A program made the translations under genes and the position numbers. The notes beneath the pieces are model-generated. The model was not told the DNA's origin and did not search any database. It saw only the letters and a program-made list of their open reading frames with translations. This document shows, one piece after another, positions 1 to 9,400 of a stretch of 64,000 nucleotides of DNA. Each line of letters begins with the position of its first letter. The first letter of the stretch is position 1. The stretch comes from Prorocentrum cordatum (lineage: Eukaryota > Sar > Dinophyceae > Prorocentrales > Prorocentraceae): positions 307,001 to 371,000 of the forward strand of contig CAUYUJ010007446.1 in assembly GCA_963575745.1 (NCBI GenBank), in the 5' to 3' direction.

Positions 1-416
1 ACCGTGCGACAAACCCGAATTGGCTTTCTCATCAGAGTTCGAGCCCTAATTGCGCGTGGGGGGCTGGAGGGGTGGGGCGCAGGGGGAATCGGGGCAGCGC
101 GCCACCAAACATGTCGCCAAGCACGTCACCAAGTGTTTGGGAAATCTGCAGCCCCCCCCCACCCCCCCCCCTGTCCCGACGAACGTGCCTGAATTGCCCT
201 CCCTGCAAGTGCCGTCGTTCACGGGCATGGTTCCCGTCGCTCGAAGATGCGATCCTAAACGACACCACCTTAGATTGCCTTCCCAACTGGTGCCTAGAGG
301 ACGCCCGTGCCCCGTGGCTCGAAGATGCGCCCACCCTAGGCTGAGGGGATCGCCGTGGCATCTCAGCTCCAAAGACCCAGTGGTGGCGTGGCCGTTGGCC
401 GAACCACGGCGTCCAT

Positions 417-430
417 CCTTAGCCATTTTG
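417..430 (+). other. possible dinoflagellate spliced-leader relic
   Basis: 13 of 14 positions match the 5' two-thirds of the dinoflagellate spliced leader; the remaining 7 positions do not match well (about 15 of 21 overall). It lies 28 nt upstream of the in-frame ATG at 459, where a leader relic would sit if this gene passed through an mRNA intermediate. A chance match is possible. Confidence 0.35.
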
Positions 431-458
431 TTTGAGCCTTGCAGCGCTAAAAGAATGC

Positions 459-1130
459 ATGGTTCGCCAGAAGTCATTGCGGCCCGCTGGGGATGTTGCG
501 CCTTCGAAAGCTCTCAGCCCGAAGAAGAAACATTTGAGGGCGCGGGCTCGGCAGATACTGGCGCCCCCCTCTGTCAATTCTCCTACTCGCCTGGCCGAAC
601 TCAGGAGGGGCGCATCATCTTCACTTGAGTCTGAAGCCGACTTCAGCACGCACGGGGCCGTCCTCAAGCAAACGTTGTTGGGGCTATATCTCTCGGGAAG
701 GTTGACGTCGGCCATGGTAGTTAGCGTTGCAAATTTGGTCACAAAAGCAGGAGGACACGGGGTAGAGGATATCGGAAGAGACCTTGTGCATAGCAGGAAT
801 TCCACCAGGGCCTTGAAACGTTCACTGGGATTTGACGTGGTTTCTAAAGAGTGCTTGATGTGGGTTGATGCCCCCGTGCAAACTAAGAAAACAAAGCTGG
901 CTTCGATGCGCCCTGTGCCATTCTTGCCGATATTTGAAGTCTTGGCGCTGATGTTTCGAAAACAAGGCCATGAGTTTCTCGCTCACAGATACGATCGCAA
1001 GCTGCTGTTCGGAAGCTTCTGGGATCATGAATTGGTGCAACAATATGGTGGGGCAAACGTTATACCCCTAAGATTGTTTCTCGATTACGCCAGGATAGAT
1101 GGGCATGCGTCCGCGCTCAACATATACGCG
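459..1130 (+). CDS. DDE transposase-like protein, N-terminal part (interrupted gene)
   Basis: The frame is open from before 432; I take the in-frame ATG at 459 as start because a spliced-leader-like sequence lies just upstream. The N-terminus is basic (PKKKHLRAR). The C-terminal part contains 'FWDHELVQQYGGANVIPLRLFLDYARIDG', cut here as FWDHELVQQYGG then VIPLRLFLDYARIDG, resembling the strand before the first catalytic Asp of large CACTA/Plavaka-like transposases that I associate with dinoflagellate genomes. The conserved part ends near 1130, where GGA-rich sequence begins. The continuation (CKCGCRG motif onward) is at 19524-20990, so the gene is split by a probable intron and by the 17.9-kb copia insertion inside that intron. 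The family assignment is by memory of pattern only. It could also be an unrelated domesticated protein. Confidence 0.45.
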
Positions 1131-1179
1131 CCTTCTGGTTGCCGCCGATGCCACAGGGCGAGTGGGGGCGCAAGCGGAG

Positions 1180-1406
1180 GAGGAGGACAATGAGAAGAAG
1201 GACGAGGAGAAGGAGTGGGGAGGACGAGGAGAAGGGATAAGAGGAGGAGGGGAGACGGAGGAGGAGGAGGAGGCGGAGAAGGGAGGAGGAGGAGGAGAAG
1301 GATGAGGAGCACAATGAGGAAGTGGAGTAGGAAAAGCGAGATATCAGAAGGGGGGGGGGGGGGGGGAGGGCGCGCGGATAGGCTGAAGGGCGATGGGGCC
1401 AGGGAC
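1180..1406. repeat. GGA/GAG-rich low-complexity tract
   Basis: Purine-rich imperfect (GGA)n with a run of 18 Gs near 1350. It is the left part of the probable host intron into which the copia element inserted; the GA-rich tract at 19306-19480 is its right part. Confidence 0.8.
1402..1406. repeat. target-site duplication, left copy (gggac)
   Basis: The same 5 bases follow the right LTR at 19306-19310. A 5-bp duplication is usual for copia integrases. Confidence 0.9.
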
Positions 1407-1602
1407 TGTGTATGGGGTTGAAGTACAGGAGTACAGAACCCCTGATCCGTTGGTAGAGAGATGGAGGGATAGATGGATATCTTTCCCTCCCCAGCGATCA
1501 AGGTACGATCGCTCCAACTCAGTACCTGAGCCCAAACGGCCAGGTGCGGGAGAGGTAAGGATAAGGAGTATATATGAGGGTATTACACGGGTTCCATACA
1601 CA
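1407..1602 (-). repeat. 3' LTR of the copia element
   Basis: 196 bp; 9-bp terminal inverted repeat TGTGTATGG/CCATACACA; identical to 19110-19305 except for two substitutions (near 1427 and 1490). On the minus strand it has a TATA-like stretch (complement of about 1569-1576) that could direct transcription in the 5' copy. Confidence 0.95.
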
Positions 1603-1613
1603 CCCCCCGTCCC
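1603..1613 (-). promoter_or_regulatory. polypurine tract
   Basis: On the minus strand GGGACGGGGGG directly abuts the start of the 3' LTR, the expected place for the plus-strand DNA primer of an LTR retroelement. Confidence 0.7.
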
Positions 1614-2349
1614 GAATCCCGCCCGTGAAGGCAGGACTCGGGATCAGGAGGATGGAATCCGTAACCTCAGAACTCCTTTACCTTAAGTCTGAAAAGGCAG
1701 CTGGGCTAAAAGTCAGCGAAGCCACAGCTTGCAAAGTGAGGTAAGAAGAGATACCTTGGGTCTCTTTTTCTTCTCCAGGCGGTCTTTGCCGCCCCCTCGG
1801 TGCGCCCCCCAAAACGCTTCGGCACTCGAGGGAGGAGAAGAATGAGACAAAGGTAGGCGGAGAAAGAAGATCTGAGCATCAAGGCAACGTAAACCGCCTC
1901 GCAAGATTTGCGAGGCAGGCGTTGCCACCAGCTATCATATTATTCTCGACGCAATATTGTTAGATTGTTAAAATATGCATGCTAAGATCGTGTTGACGAA
2001 CACAATCTTGAAATCAAACACAAGTCTGCCTAAAAGCAAATGTATGCCAAGATCGTGTTGACGAACGCAATCTTGAAAGAAATGCAAATCTTTGTTAAAA
2101 CAAGTACCTGGCCAGGAGAAAATGTCGTGTTGATGAACACGAAAATGATGTATAAAATCTGTTTGGCGACTCCCGTTGGCGTTGCTCCTTAGGAGGCTGC
2201 CTCGGTGATCGCAAAAGATATCTATATGTGTGTACGGCCACTTGTGTGAAAGATTGAAGTGGCCTAAAAGAATGTATTAGCCACCGCTCAAGGCGAACTT
2301 TGATGAACGGAAGTTCTGCACTTGAGCAGTGGGCCTTGCGGCCGACTCA
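1614..2349 (-). other. 3' untranslated region of the copia element with three hairpins
   Basis: No supported coding sequence. Three related hairpins occur at 1984-2009, 2049-2074 (11-bp stems, GACG loop) and 2125-2142 (7-bp perfect stem, GATG loop), spaced about 65-75 nt. They read the same on both strands, so they would form in the element RNA upstream of the 3' LTR. Role unknown: RNA stability, packaging or termination are possible. Confidence 0.7.
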
Positions 2350-2775
2350 CTACGCGTCGCCGTCCTTGTAGAACCTGCGGTCCCACACTCTCTGGCCGTT
2401 GTACGTCACATAGCTTGTCGTAAACGTTTCCCAAGTGGTCCTCGGGATCCAGTTGCGGAACCAATCGTTGTACGTGATATCCTGGATGTACACATACTCG
2501 TCGTTGTTGATCGCAATGTAGATCCAACATTTGATGTAATAACTCCAGCATCGAAGACCCCAATCGCTGTCCTCGAGATTGTGGCGCCAGTAAGCAGCGT
2601 AATCAGATGTACGTGCTCTCTTGGCGCGCGGCATCGCGGGCATGTAGTCCTCTGCGCCTGAGGCGCTGGATGCAGCGGCGTCGCCAGGAGCAGGGCGCGG
2701 CGGCGGCCGCGGCGGCGGCCGCGGCTCCATGGCGTCATCGGAATGTTGGGAGTGTGTATCTGGATCGGTTCTCAT
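2350..2775 (-). CDS. small terminal ORF of the copia element (unknown function)
   Basis: 141 codons starting at the ATG at 2775; that ATG overlaps the TGA of the preceding ORF as ATGA. The N-terminal 45 residues are Pro/Arg/Ala-rich, followed by a short basic patch (PRAKRARTS) that could be a nuclear localisation signal. The C-terminal 85 residues are rich in Trp and Tyr (for example WSYYIKCWIYIA and ITYNDWFRNWIP). No family recognised. The overlap suggests either translation by termination-reinitiation or recoding, or that it is the C-terminus of the upstream protein after an indel. Last coding segment before the 3' untranslated region. Confidence 0.5.
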   Translation of the reverse strand: MRTDPDTHSQHSDDAMEPRPPPRPPPRPAPGDAAASSASGAEDYMPAMPRAKRARTSDYAAYWRHNLEDSDWGLRCWSYYIKCWIYIAINNDEYVYIQDITYNDWFRNWIPRTTWETFTTSYVTYNGQRVWDRRFYKDGDA

Positions 2776-5700
2776 CCCTGTACTACCCCCCTCTGGTCAG
2801 TGTGTGACGGATCGAGGGAGCCTATCAGCTCGTTGGCAATCGCGGCAAGCTTGCGCTGGGTGAACTGTTCACGGGTTCCGTCCCCTCGAGGGAGAGAAAC
2901 CGTAATCAGTCCGCGCGCCTGCCGCGTCTGCCTGTCAATGCGCCCCTCGTTCAGCCACCACTTTCTCCGACCAGCCTGTCCTGTCCTAATACTGACGTCA
3001 AGGATGTCCCACGCGTCGCGCATGTCCTCGACTCTCCAGGGCTTCTTGCCGACGTTCACGCGGGCTCCTGTCATCTGATGATGGAATCTGAGGTCGTTGA
3101 GAAAGCGTTGAATGAGATTGGCGTATGGGTAGTACAGAGGTCGGTCGCCCTCGGATTCGCCCATTAATCTGCATTCGTGTGCAGGCGGGCTACCGGCTTC
3201 GACCCACTTCTGATACCTCTTCTTGGACGTATTGGCCAATCTCCGCAACTGATCTTTCTCTGCGCCTATGGGGGATCGCGCACCCGTCAGAATGACATGT
3301 GCGCCATCCTTCATGTATCTCGCGACCTGGTTCTCGGACAACGTCGTCTTGATCCAGTTCGTCAACTTCTGGAGGTACGCGAGGTCACTCTGTGTGGCGG
3401 TGCTCTTACCTGCGGCGCCTACGGCCACAGTGTATTGCCAACATATATCACAGAGTGTGCCGTCACCTGTGACGATACCGAGGGACAGATCTCGACCGCA
3501 ATTGCGACAGAGCGGTATGGGATGCAAGATCGTCTCGGGGGCCCCTGCCGAAGTCAGGTGATCGCGGGATCCCCAGCGGGTGTCCTGACCGCGAGCGAGG
3601 CTCTGACCGATCTGATTGATCGCCTCACGATTGATCTCTGTGTTTGGTCTGGAAGCGATCGATCTGCTTAAACCCTCGATCTCGATCCGAGACAACCTTT
3701 CCCCTGGCAGTCCTTTGTACTCTATCCTGACGTTGTCTGTACCCTCAGTACCGCCATGGCATACGTTCTCCTCACGAAGACGTCGAGCCTGCTTCTGCAG
3801 GGTGGCCTCGTTGTCGCCCTCCTCGCGCTTGAGTCCCGTCTGCTCGGCTATGATACGTACCATAGTCTCCTGGTCGGGAGCTGCAGACGCAACACTGCCT
3901 GGGTCCTGTGGAATATCCTGCTCGGCGCCTTCCTCTCGAGGCGCAGCAGGTGTTTCCACCAGCTCTTCCCACGCAGGAAACTCTGGATCACCGTATGTCG
4001 CAGTACAATTTTTGTATAGGTTACGCAATGCCTGAAGTGCAGGATGGTTGTCATGGATGACCTCCTTGGCGAAATCTGGTAACTCCACAATGCTATCTTT
4101 CAAGATGTTCTGGTATACTTTGGAAATCCATTGAAAGATGCCAGTGGTCGACTCCTCGATAGTCTCTGGGTCGAGGTAGTGTACCAACTTTTTGAAGAAG
4201 TGATCTGCACCACAATTGGGTAAGTCATGCGCCCACTTGTGGGTATGATTGTAGTTCAAATGATATGACTCCGCGTTCCATGCTTTCGATCCAAATCGAA
4301 TTTCAAATTGCAAATGTGACTGAATTTTGTCCATTACGATTCTGTCTGCGCCACTGTGTATTTCAATGATCTGCCTCATCTTGATCATAGGCGAATCCAC
4401 CAATAACGCCGATGTCCAACAATACACGCGGCAATCATCAGACTGTCTAATCCATCTTGAATCCTCGTCGGGGTCGTAGTCTGGATGATCAAGGAAATTC
4501 GATGGCGGATCAATGATGTTATCGAGGATGCTTGCCTCGATCTGCTCTTCTGCTTGGATGTCTGCCGAGAGGTCTGCCCTCATGTTGTCGTTCGCAGCTT
4601 TCTCATCTGCAGTAAGAACGATATTTGATATGTCCACGATTACGGTGATCAGTGGATCATGCGATGATGCTGTACCCTGTCGAGGAATGTCGCCCGTCTG
4701 AGCGTTGTCCTCGGCAGGTGTGGCCACCAGCTCGTCTGGATCAGTTGTCCGTGGAGCGGGCCTTCTTGGTGGTGTACGCGGAATACGTGGTCTATGGATG
4801 TTAGGCATTCCAAGGTATGGTAAGCTGCCGCTAATCTTGTGCTGCAGTATCTCCTCGCTGCAAGATGTCGGGCCTTTCAGGGCAGTCTCCATCCATGTTG
4901 GATCGATGGCGTGTTCTTCGATACGAATCGGCAATGCAAATACAACGCCCTTGAGGGGCATGCTTTTGTCATTATACCAGATATTTACCCATCGTAAACC
5001 GTAGTTGAGAATAGGTACTTGTACCGCAAAGAACTTGTCGAAGATGCCGAAATGGATGATTGGACCATATATGTGTCCCTTGGACAAGGCAATCTTGGTA
5101 TTGTGATTGCCTTTGGGCCAGTGGTTGTCGTAGTGGAAGCATTTGGTAGAACCCCAATTCTTAATGACAATGAAGTCGCCCATTCGAACATCGTTAAATG
5201 CAGGACGACGATCCCAATCTTTTTGCATGATCTTTGCTGTGATTGGTCGAAGAGCTTCACGACAATGTGATAATGCAATCAACCATTCTTTATCATCTGC
5301 TTTGTGATTGGTCTCCTGGATCATAGCACGTACTATTTGCTCGTCCAAGGCGTCCTCTGCGGATGTGCGGCCAGCAGGGGTTGCCCCCGGCCTGGCCGAG
5401 GGTGCTGACGATGGCGTCGTCCTTGGAGGCTCCATGTCTTGGTCGGGGTCGATAGGTGCCAATCCAGGTGGATCGTCAATAAGTTCTCCAGAAAGGCAGG
5501 CGCAAATCTCGTACTTGCTCAATGGCTCTCTGGCTGCCAATGGCGGGTAGTTCCATGGGTCGCCGTCTGGCCACAGCTGCTGGCTATGCATGTGGTGTGG
5601 TTTGAGGCGGCGAATTGCATTAATTGCCGCAGCTGGTACGACGTCCTCAGTCATGATAGCGCCCTGAGCACCCAACCCAAATCTGCAACCTGCTTTTGTG

Positions 5701-6113
5701 GCGATCTCCATGTTGATCACCAGCTCGACTTCGTTCTTGTAGCTGTTGAACTTGTACGATTCCACTGAAGTATGTGGGTTCTTTTGAACGTTGTTCAAAT
5801 ATGTGCTAGAACTGAAGAATGCCTCAGATCGCTGCGATGGTTTATAAGTTCTGCCTCTCTGAGAGTGCGGCTCAACATATCCAGGAATGATCCCTGTCTT
5901 CAGTATGTTCTTCCAGGCGCGGGATGCTGTTCCATGATGGAGATATTTGATATCTGTCCACTGTAAGCTCTCCCATCCCATGTTCCATGGCTTTGAAGAT
6001 GGGTTGACACAACTGTGACCACCGACGCACCGAATAGCAATAACGCTGTTCCAGTCAAAAGTGCTGGGGTCACCTCCGTCAGGAATCGGCTTGGCGTATA
6101 TCTCGATTCTGTT
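2772..6113 (-). CDS. accessory protein of the copia element: Tpt1/KptA C-lobe, unknown middle, zinc ribbon
   Basis: The longest ATG-initiated frame is 5981-2772 (1069 aa), but the frame is open upstream to a TAA at 6114-6116, and that upstream part carries conserved sequence, so the ATG is probably not the real start. Order: IRCVGGHS (R at 6030-6032, H at 6015-6017); LHHGT (residues 14-18 of the 1069-aa frame); FSSST (56-60); VELVINMEIA (85-94); GAIMTEDVVP (107-116). These match in order the NAD-binding lobe of Tpt1/KptA RNA 2'-phosphotransferases. The middle 700 residues are not recognised. Near the C-terminus is a zinc-ribbon-like C-x2-C-x15-C-x2-C (about 3436-3510). One lysine (K82) stands where I expect the last catalytic arginine of the family. 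The stop and start overlap the next ORF (ATGA). Confidence 0.7.
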   Translation of the reverse strand, partial: NRIEIYAKPIPDGGDPSTFDWNSVIAIRCVGGHSCVNPSSKPWNMGWESLQWTDIKYLHHGTASRAWKNILKTGIIPGYVEPHSQRGRTYKPSQRSEAFFSSSTYLNNVQKNPHTSVESYKFNSYKNEVELVINMEIATKAGCRFGLGAQGAIMTEDVVPAAAINAIRRLKPHHMHSQQLWPDGDPWNYPPLAAREPLSKYEICACLSGELIDDPPGLAPIDPDQDMEPPRTTPSSAPSARPGATPAGRTSAEDALDEQIVRAMIQETNHKADDKEWLIALSHCREALRPITAKIMQKDWDRRPAFNDVRMGDFIVIKNWGSTKCFHYDNHWPKGNHNTKIALSKGHIYGPIIHFGIFDKFFAVQVPILNYGLRWVNIWYNDKSMPLKGVVFALPIRIEEHAIDPTWMETALKGPTSCSEEILQHKISGSLPYLGMPNIHRPRIPRTPPRRPAPRTTDPDELVATPAEDNAQTGDIPRQGTASSHDPLITVIVDISNIVLTADEKAANDNMRADLSADIQAEEQIEASILDNIIDPPSNFLDHPDYDPDEDSRWIRQSDDCRVYCWTSALLVDSPMIKMRQIIEIHSGADRIVMDKIQSHLQFEIRFGSKAWNAESYHLNYNHTHKWAHDLPNCGADHFFKKLVHYLDPETIEESTTGIFQWISKVYQNILKDSIVELPDFAKEVIHDNHPALQALRNLYKNCTATYGDPEFPAWEELVETPAAPREEGAEQDIPQDPGSVASAAPDQETMVRIIAEQTGLKREEGDNEATLQKQARRLREENVCHGGTEGTDNVRIEYKGLPGERLSRIEIEGLSRSIASRPNTEINREAINQIGQSLARGQDTRWGSRDHLTSAGAPETILHPIPLCRNCGRDLSLGIVTGDGTLCDICWQYTVAVGAAGKSTATQSDLAYLQKLTNWIKTTLSENQVARYMKDGAHVILTGARSPIGAEKDQLRRLANTSKKRYQKWVEAGSPPAHECRLMGESEGDRPLYYPYANLIQRFLNDLRFHHQMTGARVNVGKKPWRVEDMRDAWDILDVSIRTGQAGRRKWWLNEGRIDRQTRQARGLITVSLPRGDGTREQFTQRKLAAIANELIGSLDPSHTDQRGVVQG

Positions 6114-6436
6114 TTACTGCGGGTCAATATGCTTCTGGAACGCACGAATGATGAATATCGGATAGTAGTCGTTCCAATCGGTGTATCCATCATTTTCACC
6201 GTCTTTCTTGAAATGTGCCACTGCCGCTTCCATGGATGGTCCATTGTGTCTTTCTTTGCGATCTCGGAATTTCCATTCAACCATTTCTTTAAATGATTTC
6301 CAATTGCTTGGAATCTTCCAATCATTCTTTGTTGTTTTATCCCAGATATTAATACGTCTGTCATGAATTGGTTGATCCAAAACTTTTTGTAGTGAATCTC
6401 ATGGCGTAACATAGTCGTGATGTCTTTGCTCATGTA
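5607..6436 (-). other. Tpt1/KptA-like RNA 2'-phosphotransferase domain
   Basis: Tpt1/KptA removes the 2'-phosphate from an RNA splice junction, transferring it to NAD+. The N-lobe signature is SKDITTMLRHE (LRH at 6401-6409), giving the Arg-His pair of the active site. It lies in the frame ending at 5900. About 20-40 nt later the coding signal moves to the next frame (DRRINIWDKTTKNDW, then NDYYPIFIIRAFQKH), crosses an in-frame TAA at 6114-6116, and continues through NRIEIY and IRCVGGHS into the C-lobe (LHHGT onward). So every expected block is present in order and spacing, but spread over one frameshift and one stop. Lys replaces the final Arg. Family naming rests on motif order; a profile search with PTS_2-RNA (PF01885) would decide. 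Confidence 0.72.
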
Positions 6437-9400
6437 TTTGTTTGTTCCCAGCCATTCTTCATCAATTAGCTCAGGACCATAACGTACATCGTCGTAATGT
6501 GGTAATGGTATCCATTTCCATTCTGGGAAACAACCAGATTGTGCAATGTCAGGCGCATGAGCAATTACACTATCATCATGCAGTAGCTGCTCGAACCACT
6601 CTCGGTCTTCGATGCAGGCAAATCCATTGGTCGCTTTCGTGCCCCGCAACATTGGGCACATGTATGGATGTTCATCTTTGACGCCATACTGTACCTTCCA
6701 TTCGCGAATAGTGCATGAGTTGTCGAAGATCCCGAGCTTGCTGGTATCCTCGTGCATGGAACGCTCACAACTGTCCTGCCATGACAATATGTTCATCTCA
6801 TGTGGAGAAGGCTCCTCCTCAGCAGGAGTTGCCTCCAGCTCCATTGCCTCAAGGTCGGTGCCGTCATCAGGGATCGGTACCGCCTCAGCTTTTGGGAGCT
6901 GATCTGCTGGTTGTTGTTCTGCTTTAGGCTCTGGAGTCGATGGTTGCGACGCTTTGATCGATTGCGGTCCAGGTTGCAGTGGATCGGGCAATGGGCCTGG
7001 TGGGGCTGGCTGTGCTGTGTCATCAGCTGCCCTCCATACGGATGTAGGAACATTAGGGTCATGACCCAAAGCCACTCGATCCAGTGCATTCTGTTCGAAG
7101 AATGTTTTGCATGCCTCGATGTTCTTCTCGTTCTCGGCAGCTGGGCCGATGCGGTGAGAAGACAATCTGTTTTCTTCTGCAATGAGTCTTGATTTGGTCG
7201 CATTATCGTCTCCATCCAACTCTTTGATCTGACGTAAGAATTGCTCGAATACAACCCAAGTAACTGCATGTGCATCTTCAACTGTTTTGACGATCTTGGG
7301 TTCTAGAAGTTCATCTTTCTCAAGAGAATGCCAAGATGCCCAAGCCCCAGGGTATTCTTTGATCAACAGCATAAGGTACTGGAATAAGTCATTGTATGCC
7401 ATAACCCATGGATCATTATCAGGAAGGGTTTGGTCAGGATCGCTAGGGTCCGTTGCTGGCGTACGTGTAGACCTTCCAGGAGTCGGCTCGGTCGTGTCGC
7501 CCGTCTCGGCAGGCAGTGATGCCGGCAATGTGCCCTCGGCACATGACGCCATCCACGCACAATGAGCCATCTCGTTTGCCGTCTGTGTCATCAATGTTGT
7601 GAGGCTGAGGTCTCTTTTCCATTCGTTTGTCAACTTTTCTCTGAAGTCGAGGGCTGCCATGATTTCCTTGGCCTGAGTGTAGGCCTGGTTGTCCGTGACA
7701 GAAGTCAGCAATGGCGGCCTGAATGGATATGGCTGAGAAGGAAGAGACTGTATCAATGCGCAAAAATTGCGATAGCATACTGCGTCGCAGAATTGCGTTG
7801 TAAACATTGCCATGTTATGGTTGTTCTGTTTGGCGTGCCAAGCCTGTGGGGTAACCCTGTCGTACGTATCCACCCAATGGTCGGATGGAAGAACAGTGAT
7901 ACCACGGTTCTGCATGATAGTGATCAAGTCGCTCGCGTGGTGATCAAAGTTCGGGTGTACGCCCCATTGCGCTGCTTTTCCAGGTCCCATGACCGTGGGG
8001 CAGCGGAAATACTGCATCACATCGACAAAACGTGATACGTCCACGAGCACGTGCACGGGCATGAGCGTCGGGACGCCGCCCTCACATTCCATCTTTTGGA
8101 GCTCGTGTACGTTGGTAGGAGCACGACTGTGATGTCGGCGCATGTCGATGGTGTTCTGTCCAGGATTAGCACATGCGATGTCGTTCGCACTCCATACTAC
8201 CATGGCATTGAGTCCCCTGTGATAGTGTCTTTGTTTTATGGATGATGGGAAATCATTGGCCCAGTATTCCCAGATGGTCTCGTTCAGCTCGCGCCACTTC
8301 TTGATGGAAGCGTTGTCGCTTTGAAACATGAGGCCTCTGGCTTCGCGGATCTTCCTGATCATATTGCGCTGCTCGAGAGCATTCTCAAACTGATTGTTGA
8401 GAAGAGCGTTGATACGGCTTTCCTCTTTCTCGAAACGTTGCTTGCGTAGTTCCTCCATTCCGTATCGTACGCCCTCATAACCAGCTTCAGGCAAGAGAAC
8501 GCAATCTTGACCGATCGGCGTGTCATTCTGTCTGAACCATTCCCTGTAATTGCCAAAAGAGAATGCCCACATCATGATGTCGTCGCGGATCATGGTCGAC
8601 AGGTGCTCAAAAGTAGCGCCACCCATGTATTCCGCGCGGTTAAGGCACGGCATGAATAGCGGAACAAGAGCAGTATTTGATGCTTTGGCGAGGTCGATTC
8701 TCTTCTGGGCAGCGTTGAGCTCGTCGATGCCGAAAGTGGGGTACTTCTTGTGTTTTGCACCCTTAGCCCCTTTATTCGGGTGCATGATCCATGTTGAGTC
8801 CGTGTATAAGTTGGTCCATTTGTACGCATGACCCGATGGCCCAAATGCATGATGTAATAGTAGTCCCAAGTCCTCTTGTACGAGGGAGTGCCACCCATTG
8901 TCTGACAATAGGGTAGAAACCAAGCGACCACCACAGAAAGCACTGTATTTTGCGTGGTCCAGCTCGAATGGGTCAACATCATTGCCAGGAGTCATGCCGG
9001 GATCATTCGAACCCATGTGGTCAGCAGCGTCGCCGAAGAAGTCGTTGCCCTCGTTGTATGGTGTCCAACGATAGGTACGCTCTGTCTCTTGTGGATCATC
9101 CAATATCGCCACCCAACCATTCGGATGGTCGGATGGTGTTGCCACCGTCTTGGAGTTTGATCCGATACTTCCAAAGCCTCCGCGCGCAGTCAACCATGTA
9201 GTAAGCTTGCGGCGGAACTTCTTTGTTTGGGTAAGGTCGGAAAAAGCTCTCGTGTTGGTGACCAAGTTATCCTCGACGATATGACCGATGTGCCCAGATG
9301 TATCCGATGTCCTGGCGATGCCAGGTGGACGAGTAGGTAGCTTGGCCATTGCACGATCAATTTTAGGAGCATAGCATGGCGTTACCAATCCGTTTTGGTA

